A stretch of DNA of 64,000 nt from Polytrichum commune (GCA_950295325.1 OX485808.1:28540527-28604526); one strand, 5' to 3'; shown: positions 24,378-34,967, counted from the stretch's first letter. Notes: generated by a model not told the origin, from the letters alone. A program made the numbers and translations.

Positions 24378-25919
24378 ATGAACAACACCTCAATACCAAG
24401 AAAAACACAAAATAAAAATAAGAAAAATAAAAAGGTATTTATAAGTACCCTCATTCGAATAGAAACATTTATCATAAAATCTTCCATAATTAAACAAAGT
24501 CTCAACAAAAACTATATACCCCAATATATGAATCAAATATATATAAACAAAACTAACAAAATGTCCATCAATACTCCAACAAAAACACACATAACTAACA
24601 TACAAATGACGCCTCTAACAAATCCAAACAATAACCAAACAAACAACACGCCTCCCAATAAACATATAAAATACTTCATAAAACCTCACACAACCCACCT
24701 AACGGCCTCGGCCCTCCGGCCTCGTCACAAAATGAACTCAATAAAACCTTATCCAAATAAACATACAAGACCTATGGTATTAGCACATAAACAAAAACAA
24801 ACAAACATAAATACAAACAAAAAATACATAATAAATAACAAAAAAAACAAAAAAAATTCAATATCAAAAAAACAACTACCTAACTTATATTACATACAAA
24901 GCCATATATCAAGACATATACAATATCAAATAGCATATCATATCTTCATAAAACAACATACAGAACACCACACGGGCTCGGCCTACCGGCCTCGCCTTAA
25001 AATAAAACAAACAAGATACTCACAAAACCGCATTCTTACCTACATCTCTCATAAAACCACAAAACATATACACAAACACGCCAAACCCATACACTACTCC
25101 CCCAAATACAAACAAAACACACTACCCGCCTTACCTAACCTATCTACCACAAATAAATACACATTTACAAACTACCAACAAATAAACAAGAAAAACCCAA
25201 CAACAACAACAACCCGAAATACAACAAATACAACACCACATAACATACATAAAGCATTTGCTAAATTAACAAAAAAAACCAAAAACCAAATCACAATCCA
25301 CCCCCCTAACTTAAAAGACAAACAACACTACGCATCAAATTATATACAACACAAATTAACATCTCTAAACCTACACCTCGCAAAATCTCCTATAACGCAC
25401 TGCACAAAACATCAAATAGGCTCGGCCTACCGGCCTTGCCACAAAACAAAACATATAAGATATTCATACTACCACACCTTTCAATATACCTATAATACAA
25501 TCACAATACCTATACACAAAAAATCCAAATCCAAACACTACCTCCCTAAATATTACCAAAAAATAACACCCGCCCTACCTAACTTATTCACTACAAACAA
25601 ATACACACTACTAAAATACTATAAAATAAACAAAAGAAATCCAAACGTAAAACAATACAAAGGATATCACTTTATTAATCAACTAGCATTACTACGATGC
25701 GGAGACATTGAACCTCACCTGGGACCAAGGCCAAAATTACTATACATACATCCAACAACACATAAAAGAATAACCAATACCTACTCCAGTCTTAGCACAA
25801 TAAAGTTGCAAACAAAATGCCAACACATTGCTAACGCCTTTGCCCCTATATTAAAACATGAGCACCCCCTACATGAACAATCAATCCGGACATTCCAATA
25901 CATACAGACACAACACTAA
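24378..25919 (+). CDS. LINE ORF2, repeat-rich protein of unknown function ending near a degenerate 2A-like motif
   Basis: 513 codons in strongly G-depleted sequence, rich in Lys, Asn, Thr and His. Three related segments start at SALRPRHK (24708), SAYRPRLK (24978) and SAYRPCHK (25422). The second and third continue for about 80 residues with shared PALPNL-TTNKYT and KIN/QIN-K-NP motifs. Near the C-terminus LLRCGDIEPHLGP (25689-25727) resembles the 2A consensus DxExNPGP but lacks the NPGP core. The stop at 25917 is in the same frame as the downstream endonuclease ORF. Low G content makes long open frames likely by chance, so part of this ORF may be non-coding. The conserved repeat wording argues for coding. 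Function unknown. Confidence 0.5.
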   Translation: MNNTSIPRKTQNKNKKNKKVFISTLIRIETFIIKSSIIKQSLNKNYIPQYMNQIYINKTNKMSINTPTKTHITNIQMTPLTNPNNNQTNNTPPNKHIKYFIKPHTTHLTASALRPRHKMNSIKPYPNKHTRPMVLAHKQKQTNINTNKKYIINNKKNKKNSISKKQLPNLYYIQSHISRHIQYQIAYHIFIKQHTEHHTGSAYRPRLKIKQTRYSQNRILTYISHKTTKHIHKHAKPIHYSPKYKQNTLPALPNLSTTNKYTFTNYQQINKKNPTTTTTRNTTNTTPHNIHKAFAKLTKKTKNQITIHPPNLKDKQHYASNYIQHKLTSLNLHLAKSPITHCTKHQIGSAYRPCHKTKHIRYSYYHTFQYTYNTITIPIHKKSKSKHYLPKYYQKITPALPNLFTTNKYTLLKYYKINKRNPNVKQYKGYHFINQLALLRCGDIEPHLGPRPKLLYIHPTTHKRITNTYSSLSTIKLQTKCQHIANAFAPILKHEHPLHEQSIRTFQYIQTQH

Positions 25920-26140
25920 TCACCCTTACCCCACATACTACATGATATTACTATCCTTATATTACGATGTGGAGACATTCACCCCAACCCTGGTCCAATG
26001 CCTAACCTTCTACAAAAACACCCCACTACCCACAAAAGACGACAAACAACATATTTCTTACCAAGTACCATCAAATTTCAACCAGAATACCAACACTTGG
26101 CCAGAACATTCAAACCATTCTTTCAAAATACACACACACA
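25689..26140 (+). repeat. 270-bp tandem duplication containing both 2A-like motifs
   Basis: The block beginning LRCGDI at 25692 recurs at 25962. Downstream of each, P-LL, HPTTHKR, STIK and Q-Q--A are shared in order. Nucleotide identity is moderate, so the duplication is old. The first copy has lost NPGP and the second keeps it. Confidence 0.8.
25959..25997 (+). other. 2A-like ribosome-skipping motif ILRCGDIHPNPGP
   Basis: In the frame of the endonuclease ORF, directly before its first ATG (25998), so cleavage or skipping at NPG/P would fall at the mapped protein start. 2A and 2A-like motifs (D-x-E/H-x-N-P-G-P) are established in several non-LTR retrotransposons. The previous in-frame stop is at 25917, so the motif is translated only by readthrough or another upstream start. 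Confidence 0.75.
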
Positions 26141-27755
26141 AACGACGCTTTCACTCCCACACCTATACAACTACATACAACAGCACAATAACCACCCCCC
26201 ACCACGGATCATTTACGCACTCGTTGTCACAATTAGCCCCTCCACTACAGCATGCAATACCCATTTACAGCAACCAACACAAGACTGGACATCACAACTA
26301 CTTGAAAAAATGACAAAACTTCCTAACCCACCAGAACGCCACATAACCACTCCACATCCATATACACAATTTTGCAATATATATAAAGACAAAATCACCC
26401 CTCCGGACACAATCCACGAAAAACTATATAAATTCATACATCTAAACCTCACACCCCCAAATATCCAAAACATGCAAGAAACATTCCCATACTTACCAAA
26501 ACAATTACTAATAGAGGCCTTGAGATGCAATGAACCTATCAATGAGTATACACATCCTAACCCACCAACATCTCATAACTTAACACCACCACAAAGACCA
26601 ACTCCACTAACAAGTCAAGAAACATATATCATAACCTGGAATGCCTCTGCACTTAACACCGCCATGCCATGTCTTCAAGACCTAATTACAAATCCTCAGA
26701 AACCCCCATCAATTATCGCAATACAAGAAACCAAACTCTCCGCTACAAAATCCACAAAATATATACAAAACCTATTCCCACAATATAAACTATTTTTTAA
26801 CAATACGCACAATATCACAAGGGTCACACGACAAAGAATGACCTACAGAGGATATAGAGGTGGACTACTAATACTAATTCACAACAAACATGCATTCCCA
26901 GGTAATCTCACCAAAATTGCCACGCCCGCAGACATATCCCCATTTCTTCAAATAACACACATAGCAAACCAACCCCTACAATCTTGGCTTCTAATCAACT
27001 TATATATGCCCTCACATGAGGAAGACTTACCTCTCATCCCCAACATCCAAAATGCCATAACTACCCAAATAACCAATCACCCTAATCACACATATATTCT
27101 ATGTGGAGACTTCAACAGAGATATTGCCTTAATAGGAAGACAAAATGACCTACAAACCACACCACCACAAACGGAAGACTACCTTTGGAGATCCTTTACA
27201 ACTAACCTTGAACTATCATACGTCCCGATAAATACAACATTTTCAAGACAAGGAGGGCACAACTATACACAAAACAGCCTAATAGACGGATTCTACATAA
27301 AAACTCCCAACAACAACCAATACTCCTCAACCACAAACGAAAACACTCACTTAAACTCTGACCATCTACCCATACAACTACAAATCCCCCCAAATACACT
27401 AATTGCCAAAGAACCACGTATAGCACTTACGACACCACCCAGAATACTCAACCCCATCCCGAAAGAAAAAATCGAAGACTTTCACATTAAATTCTTTGAA
27501 AGCAACTCCAACCAAATAGATGAACTTATACATCTACTAAAAAATAACCATTTAACAAACGATCAATGGCAGCTAGCCTGTAACTCAATAGATACCCTCA
27601 CCACCAACATTACCACCGTCATCCTAGAAACATGTAGCGCCCCACCTATCTTCACACTACCAACCGAATTGCCAAACAAGGAGGCTATCTCCCGAAGAAT
27701 CCCCAAAAGAAATGGAAACAACACCTCTCTACCTACCACCTTATTCGTAAAATAA
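25998..27755 (+). CDS. LINE AP endonuclease (EEP family) ORF
   Basis: 585 codons from ATG 25998; the open frame actually begins at 25920. All key motifs of APE-type LINE endonucleases are present in order: ITWNAS (about residue 211), IAIQETKLS with the catalytic Glu, a YRGGLLILIHN strand, LINLYMPSHEED, YILCGDFNRD, a SLIDGFYI segment and LNSDHLPIQL (about residue 453). This enzyme nicks target DNA to start target-primed reverse transcription. The frame ends at 27753 while homologous-looking sequence continues in the -1 frame into the RT, so the two were probably one polyprotein. The N-terminal 200 residues are unrecognised. Confidence 0.85.
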   Translation: MPNLLQKHPTTHKRRQTTYFLPSTIKFQPEYQHLARTFKPFFQNTHTQTTLSLPHLYNYIQQHNNHPPPRIIYALVVTISPSTTACNTHLQQPTQDWTSQLLEKMTKLPNPPERHITTPHPYTQFCNIYKDKITPPDTIHEKLYKFIHLNLTPPNIQNMQETFPYLPKQLLIEALRCNEPINEYTHPNPPTSHNLTPPQRPTPLTSQETYIITWNASALNTAMPCLQDLITNPQKPPSIIAIQETKLSATKSTKYIQNLFPQYKLFFNNTHNITRVTRQRMTYRGYRGGLLILIHNKHAFPGNLTKIATPADISPFLQITHIANQPLQSWLLINLYMPSHEEDLPLIPNIQNAITTQITNHPNHTYILCGDFNRDIALIGRQNDLQTTPPQTEDYLWRSFTTNLELSYVPINTTFSRQGGHNYTQNSLIDGFYIKTPNNNQYSSTTNENTHLNSDHLPIQLQIPPNTLIAKEPRIALTTPPRILNPIPKEKIEDFHIKFFESNSNQIDELIHLLKNNHLTNDQWQLACNSIDTLTTNITTVILETCSAPPIFTLPTELPNKEAISRRIPKRNGNNTSLPTTLFVK

Positions 27756-30700
27756 TATATATTACAAAAAATAATCCAAACTGGCACAACCACCCCATCA
27801 TCACCCATGAAATAAATAACCATACACATACTACTATACCCCCGCCACCAGATCCCCCCCTCCCATACGACCCATGGATAGCAGACCTAACACAAATAGC
27901 AAAAGAAGCTAAAAATAAAGCTCGTAAAATCACAACAGACTACACCACTAAACAAATTAAAAAAACCATATCCAAATACCAACAACTATATGACAAAAAC
28001 CCCAAGAAAATAAATAGAAAAGTCTTCAAAAATAACGACACTCCTCCGCTAGACTGTATCGTAGACAGATTTAACAACATCCTCACGAGCCCTAACGACA
28101 TTGCACAAGAAATATTCGCTCAACAGTCAATCAGTAATAGACCAACCGTCCCAACATGTCACTACCAACCAGATCATATACAACACTGCACATGTGGAGT
28201 CCGACAATATCCGTGGCATGATTTAAATGGATTCACTATCGAAAAGAGAGGCGAACCACTAACCCCATTACACACATACCTTGACCAAGAAACATATGAT
28301 ATATGTCTTAAAAACCTAGCCAATAGAAAAACCCTTGGTCCTGATAAAATTCCTAACGCCATATTAAAAAATATGCCACCTCGATTTCACACACTTCTAT
28401 TACTATTTTTTACCCACTGCTACAAACAAAAACAAATACCGGAATCCTGGAAAACTAGCCACACAATACTCTTATACAAAAAAAGAAACCCTCATCACCT
28501 TACTAATCACAGACCAATTGCACTCGCCAACACAATATATAAACTATTCACTAGCACACTTACAAGCATATTTTCCACATACGGGGAGAAATACCAAATC
28601 CTACATGACAGCCAAGAGGGTTTTCGAGCTGAAAGGTGTACCGCCAAACAAATACAAACTCTTATAGCAGCATTAGAAGATGCGAGACTTACCAATCAAG
28701 ATATATATATACTATACATTGACTTCATAAATGCCTTCGGCTCTATAGATCACGCCAGACTCCTTGCCATTATGAAAGACCTAGACTATCCAAATGATGC
28801 CGTAGCACTAGTAGGCAATATCTACTCACAATCCACTACCATATGTATTGGTGAACATTTCAACAAAACTCAACCGATACCTATACAAAGAGGAACTATA
28901 CAAGGTGATACATTAAGCTCGTATCTCTTTATCATTTTTCTTGAACCACTCATTAGATGGCTACAAAGAGGAAACAATGGATACTCCTTTAGTACCTCTA
29001 ATGTAGAACTAAGCGCTGCTGCCTATGCAGATGATTTAGCAGTCATATCCAACAAACTAACATCCCTTCAACACCAACTAAACAAACTCGACAAATATTG
29101 CGAATGGGCAGGAATGGACCTGGGTATCCCAAAATATGCGGTCACAGGATGCCCCAACAAATCAAAACTAAACCCTCAAGCCTTTAAAACCCAATTACAA
29201 ACAACAAACATCAACTTTAGGAATCAACCTATACCTATTATGAGCCAACATGAGCCATATGTCTACCTTGGAATCAACCTAGTCCCATCGCTACAATGGA
29301 AAACACAAATACACATAACAACGACCAAACTAATCAAACAATGCAAACTTCTAATCGCATGTCCAGCCACTATGAAACAAAAAATACAAATGGTAGACAC
29401 AGTTATAAGGGCTGGCATCGCCTACAATTTCTACGATGTCCCATACTCACTCCCCGCCATCAAAAAACTAGATAGAAGAGTAATTGCTCTCCACAAAACT
29501 ATATGCGGTCTACCGAAATGCATGTCAAATGCAGTTACACAACTACCATATGATATGTTCGGCACAGAAGCTTTCTCACTAAAAAACGCATACATTACTT
29601 GCATAGGGGAACAACTTATTAATGCCCTTAACGACAAAGGGAGACTCGGGGTAATATATAACGAACTAACAAAACATATACTTGCCAAACATGGTGGATC
29701 ACTACAACTACCACGCATATCCCATCATGACTGCATAAGATCACCAATTACACGAACATTATTTCTACTTAAAACAACGAGCGGTATCCACCTTAGAAGC
29801 AAACTCCAAAAATCCCCCCTCCTCCCTACATCATTGGAAACACAATGGATGCGCCAAGCACATAATATACCAACCCTAACACCTACAATATCCCTCAAAT
29901 ATCTACATAAACTAATATTACACAACATAACCGAAATAAAGCAAATAACCCACCCCAATGGAGCACAACTTATGACGAATGATGAATTCAAACACTACTA
30001 CGGCACCCCCACCAAAATAATTAAAACCGCCCTAGACTTAGCAAGAATACTCTTCTGCAAACCAACATGCCACAACCACTGCCCAAATAACTGTATAATA
30101 CACGCCACCCCAAACACCCTCAAGGATGAATACAAAATACCACACCATCACCTACGCACAAGAAGACAAAATATAAACCCCCCACCACCCCCAACACCGG
30201 AACACCCAAAACCACCCTCACACATCCTAAAAAACCACATACAATTCCCAATATACTCTATAATAAAGGATCGCCTAAACACCTACAAAGACAAATACCA
30301 AATTACCAAAAAATACACATCCTACCTATGTCAATGGCTACTCCCAAACGAAACAATATACCACAAATGGCTCCCCCAAAAAGACTTATTCCCATGGAAC
30401 AACCAAAACACCATAAATCACAACATTCTACTTTTAACACAATATTATACCCATAAGCAAAACCAACACTTCACCAATATTCTACAATTAAACTTCACTG
30501 CAGAACAAACGAGAGACCCCCAATACATTCCCCCGCCACAAATCATGCCCCTATGCCACATCAATATTAATGAGTGCAACCCAGACAATGACATAGCCTA
30601 TACACAAAATGTCATCCAAAGCCAACATGGTGAATCGCACATTTACAACAACGACGGTCGCCACTTAATCACCATTCCTGAAGTAAGGTTACAATGGCTA

Positions 30701-33004
30701 TGGAAACAATACCAAAATGCATTAAATAAGACACATAACCTAGAACCCCCCACACAAACATTTGAACAAGAAGTTGCATGGTTGTACCAACGGTACAAAT
30801 ATAGAATGCCTAAAAATGATCCCCTCAAACTCTCACAATACACGCTCCCCAACACCATCCTTGAACACATCCTTAACTCCTTCCACATCACACACTCCTA
30901 CTTTTCCTCACCAGTAACATGCCCCACCACGCTGAGCCAATTCTCCTCACCATTCCCCCGAGACAAAGTCTTCGGATCAATAGGACCGGCATTTCAACAC
31001 AAATGGATAGGACACGGATACGCCCACCCACATACAGAAGACGACACCCAACAAGCCCTTCACTGGACAAGACTGGCAGCCAAAAACAACCCTGACACAA
31101 TTACAATACTCGTAACATCTGACCCAAATTGGTACCACAATCTCAACCCTCAGGATGGCCCATTCCCTGACTCACACGTTATCACACACCTCAAAGCAGA
31201 CACCATTACATATGACGAACCCACAATACCACCAGAATTAAGAATTGAACCACGAATAGAAAACCGAGACATACGGATATTATGTATACACCACAAAACT
31301 ACACCCATTGGCCCAAGGGGATATGCACAACACATGGATATTATCTGCAAAAACTTGCAAATACCCACAACATTCAGCACAATCGCACCACCCACACCAA
31401 TAAATACCCGAGTAAACCGCAGTAGAAACTGGTCTCAACTCGCATATCCGGCCATTCCACCCGCCACTCAAAACGCCTATACCCCACCACTCACCATCCA
31501 AAATATATGCCTACCCCTTAAATACCAACCACAATATTGTTACTACACGGACGGATCATTTATACCACCCAAAGAAATAACCCAAGAGAATTGGAGGAGA
31601 GAAAAAACTGGATATGGAATATACAACCCCTTTAAAAACATAAAAATCGCAGAAAGATTACCCAGACTCCCAAATATATTACGAGCTGAGTTGATGGCCA
31701 TACACCACACCCTACGCCTCCTCATTACTAAATACCCAAACGAACCAGCACATATCTTCACAGACTATCTTAACGTCTTATACCTTCTTAACACACAAAC
31801 AAAACACCCAACCCTACATAACAATCACCCAGACAAGACCATTCTTGAATCCATAATTAAAATGTTGCAGTCTCGCACACAACCAACCACACTGCATAAA
31901 GTCAAAGCCCACACGAACATAAGTGGCAATGAAGAAGCAGACAAATTAGCAAAAATGGGTTGTAACTTAGACCATAGAGACGCCGTAGAAACATACGAAC
32001 ACGCACACCCTACACCATACTACCTTCAAAGAGATTGGTGGCACTCAATGCAAGAAACGCCTGACAAAGGCCCCATCAGACACCTTGGCAAATACATCCT
32101 TAAGCATGACAAAAAACATAACCTTGAAATCATAGCCACTCAAACCCACCAACTGCATAAGTGGCTTGATAACAAAGACATCGACAAAACACTCTCAAAT
32201 GATTTTTGGAATAGTCATGTCATCACTGATAAACAAAAAACTTGCCTAATAAAATTTAGAACCGGGCAATATATGGGACATGCTCGGAAACAACTTTTCT
32301 TCGGTAGGGACGCATATCCATCCCATACATGCCCCATCTGCAACTCCTTAGAAGCAGACACATGGTTACACGTACTCCTTAAATGCAAAGAACAACACAT
32401 CCATGCATTAATAACAAAACGACATAACAAAGCAGTGTGGGAAATACGTAAACTCCTCATCTCCAATAAAGTCTCAAGGCACTACATACTCATGAACGCA
32501 GGAACATACAATGAAATACCCCAAGAAAACACAGTACCAACATGGCTACTACCATGTACATGTGGTACACAGAGATGCCATTGTAACGCTAGATTCAAAC
32601 CGGACATACTATGCGTCATAGGTCATCCATATAACCACTCACCACCAGACACCCCTACACCAGAAATTACTATCCAGTTTATAGAATTCACATATTGCAA
32701 CGACAGGTTTACTGTTGAAACTAGAGAAAGGAAAACCACAAAATATCAACCACTCATTAACAACATCAGAGCAAGGGGATGGAACACCGCTCCACTCATA
32801 GTACTAGCAGCAGGTGCCAGGGCCACCACTCATATCCCCTCGATGAAAGAACTCGAAACAAAGCTTAAACTTCCACCCCCACAAATTTGGAACACATTTA
32901 AACAAATTAACTTAATTGCCATACAATATGCACACCTAATACTAGTCCATAAAAGGCGAATAGAAAATAGACAACCTATCACAGACATACAAAACCACAC
33001 ATAA
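27690..33004 (+). CDS. LINE reverse transcriptase-RNase H-restriction-like endonuclease ORF
   Basis: The open frame extends upstream of the first ATG (28373) to about 27690; 1543 codons follow that ATG. RT: KTSHTILLYKK, NHRPIAL, motif A YIDFINAFGSIDH, motif B QGDTLSSYLF, motif C AYADDLAV, thumb about to residue 450. RNase H from about residue 1054: YTDGSF, LRAELMAIH, IFTDYLNVL, AHTNISGNEEADKLAK, giving the D-E-D-D set. C-terminal zinc motif CPIC-x9-H-x4-C (about residue 1320), then KRHNKAVW, FKPDILCVIG (about 1408) and IEFTYCNDRF with a following Lys-rich stretch: this fits the CCHC plus PD-(D/E)xK layout of REL endonucleases of R2-type elements. About 600 residues between RT and RNase H are unassigned. 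Together with the APE ORF this defines a Dualen-type element. The frame is offset by -1 from the APE ORF. Confidence 0.88.
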
Positions 33005-33068
33005 GATAAATAATAAAGTTAAAAGAATGATAATAACATATAACAATAAGAACAATAATAATAATATA

Positions 33069-33086
33069 TTACCGGTTCACCGGTAA
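33069..33086 (+). other. hairpin TTACCGGT/ACCGGTAA in the LINE 3' end
   Basis: An 8-bp perfect stem with a two-base loop, 65 bp after the RT stop. Confidence 0.7.
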
Positions 33087-33138
33087 AACAACTGTCACTA
33101 ACATAGTGTCTACTCCCTGCAAAGGGTGAAGTAGTATT

Positions 33139-33178
33139 ACACCCAACGCCATTACCTTGGGGTAATGGCCAAGGGTGT
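33139..33178 (+). other. compound stem-loop in the LINE 3' end
   Basis: Inner 9-bp stem GCCATTACC/GGTAATGGC (33148-33169, TTGG loop) inside an outer ACACCC/GGGTGT stem, separated by a symmetrical 3-base internal loop. LINE 3' stem-loops are known recognition sites for RT in other clades. Confidence 0.75.
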
Positions 33179-33200
33179 TCTATGAACAGACACTTTATTC

Positions 33201-33248
33201 ACTCCGGCTCCCCTAAAGGGGACCGGAGTTCTTCTTCTTCTTCTTCTT
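33201..33248 (+). other. terminal hairpin and (CTT)n tail of the LINE
   Basis: 33201-33229 folds as ACTCCGG-C-TCCCC / GGGGACCGGAGT with a TAAA loop and one bulge. A run of CTT repeats follows directly, up to the right target-site duplication. Confidence 0.8.
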
Positions 33249-33261
33249 GAATTGGTTGTCA
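33249..33261 (+). repeat. right target-site duplication of the Dualen-like element
   Basis: Identical 13-mer to 20983-20995. The target itself is part of a 13-bp inverted repeat (TTGGTTGTCAATT at 33253 and its inverse near 33291). Confidence 0.85.
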
Positions 33262-33629
33262 ATTGGAGGTTTTTTATTTTGAATTTGAAAGAATTGACAA
33301 CCAACAATGAACTCTTTATGCATTTTCCCACCATGAGTTGCAATGGACAAGTTGCAATAGATGGCTAGAACAAACATATGGTTCTTGAAGTTCATCCCCA
33401 CTAAGAAAGTGCAATGCCAAACTAGCCACACATTTAGATTTCCATATTGGTCTAAACCTAATCGAGAAGAAGTCTATGGGCGATGAAAGCAGCTTCTAGC
33501 TTCTGGTGAGGCCATGTTGCCTGTGCTTTCACGATCGTCGGATTTTTTTTTCTTTTCTTGGACCACCGATGTAACCCTCCTCCCGTGATCTCCTCCATTC
33601 TTGCCACCACTCATCCACTGCATGTGCAG

Positions 33630-33675
33630 ACAAACAAACAAACAAACAAACAAACAAACAAACAAACAAACAAAC
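33630..33675. repeat. (CAAA)n microsatellite
   Basis: About eleven uninterrupted tetranucleotide units. Confidence 0.95.
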
Positions 33676-34885
33676 ATAGAAGACAGACAAACACTCACTC
33701 TCTTCACCTTCCCAATTACGATTTCTTTGCCGATTCTCTTCGCCAGAGGTCATCTGATTACGCATTCTCTGTTCAGATTGGATCGGTGTCAGTAGGGTTT
33801 CAAAGTTGGGGTCTAGATTTGTGTGGCATAGAAAGATTGTGTTGTGAAGGTTGGGAGCCATTGGCTACTGGAGTGTGTAAATTTTAGAGTTCTCTTCTTC
33901 GGAATCGCATATAATGGTTGTTAGTTATTTGCATGTTCTTTGTTGGACTAAGGGCACGTTCACATGTTGTACACCAAATGCAAACACAAAGAGGTGCTCA
34001 ATCGGGTAACATTATTTCATAGGGGAGTAGTCTCATTATATGTCCCACACTTTCACTCTATATGAGCTTCATAACATGTGGGTCTCATGATCAACACTAA
34101 TTTCTTACAATACACAATGCTTTGCATAGAAATAATTGAAGCTAAGATTCTATTTGGTCAAAGAATGTGAGGTATTGATAGTTGATTATATAGAGGAATT
34201 GAAAGCTAGGCTGCAATGTACCCAAGTTATTCCGGTCTGGGAGGGCTTTCCAGGCCCTATTGACATAATTATAGCGGTTGGGTATGACGGGTGGGTCCAG
34301 CTCCCAAGCTAAACCCAACACTCTTCCGTTTTGGGGCATCATGTGGAGAACCAATGAACATGCTTTGACTCAATATATGGCCATCTACACAATTCATATG
34401 GGCTTCACCTATTTTATATACTTATGTGTTTGAGACCCTATTATATACATTGTCTTATGTCGAGGAGAAAATCAACCTATACTCATACTAGACATTGTTG
34501 ATCAAAATGCAACTTGTATTTGCATAGAAGGGCATCCACGTTGTGTATTTGAACTTGAAACTTCAATAACATCAAAGTGTTTAACTTTATCAAATAATGC
34601 ACTTGAGGTTTAAGTTGATATTAGATAGAGTCACTTTTGACACGAATAGCTAAAAATGAAAATATGTAGCTCAAATATGATTCTTTTGCTTAGAGAGGCC
34701 TACTTTAGGTCTCATAGATGCTTAGGTGTCAAGTTACATTAATATTCTTCCCATACTAATGGTAAGGCACCCGAACAATGATCTCCCTAAATGTAGAGGT
34801 TAATAATCTCCAAATATAGCCCTTGAGATATATCTTTGTCTTGCCCATTTCTATCATCATAACATGATTAAGTAGTGTGTTCATT

Positions 34886-34967
34886 CATGTGGGCCCAAAG
34901 AATATAACCATACTCTAAATTTGCACTAGCTTCAATATCTCATGGTTATATTCTTGGGGCCCACATG
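34886..34967. repeat. 82-nt foldback with 26-nt arms
   Basis: CATGTGGGCCC at 34886 onward to ATATAACCAT pairs with ATGGTTATAT...GGGCCCACATG ending at 34967, with one or two mismatches and a 30-nt loop. It could be a miRNA-like precursor or a tiny inverted-repeat element. Confidence 0.7.

Larger units (their letters stand above)
20996..33248 (+). mobile_element. full-length Dualen/RandI-type LINE, 12.25 kb
   Basis: The element has a leader of about 1.4 kb, a gag-like ORF (22435-24375), a repeat-rich ORF (24378-25919), an AP-endonuclease ORF preceded by a 2A-like motif (25920-27755), and a reverse transcriptase/RNase H/restriction-like-endonuclease ORF (about 27690-33004). The 3' end has strong hairpins and a (CTT)n tail rather than poly(A). 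A 13-bp duplication flanks it. Carrying both an APE-type and a REL-type endonuclease is the defining trait of the Dualen (RandI) clade, first known from Chlamydomonas. The coding strand is markedly G-poor and A/C-rich from 24.4 to 33 kb, unlike its surroundings. One frame break between endonuclease and RT suggests this copy is not fully active. Confidence 0.88.

Noticed and set aside
24390..24605. Minus-strand ORFs across the LINE
   Set aside because: Cys/Val/Tyr-rich frames arise from the A/C-rich opposite strand; no domain is seen.
27701..27708. Programmed -1 frameshift site at CCCCAAAA
   Set aside because: The run is out of register for the canonical X-XXY-YYZ heptamer in the endonuclease frame, so a simple indel is more likely.
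33558..33887. Open frame across the (CAAA)n microsatellite
   Set aside because: The frame is produced by the microsatellite (QTNKQTNK) and has no recognisable flanking sequence.
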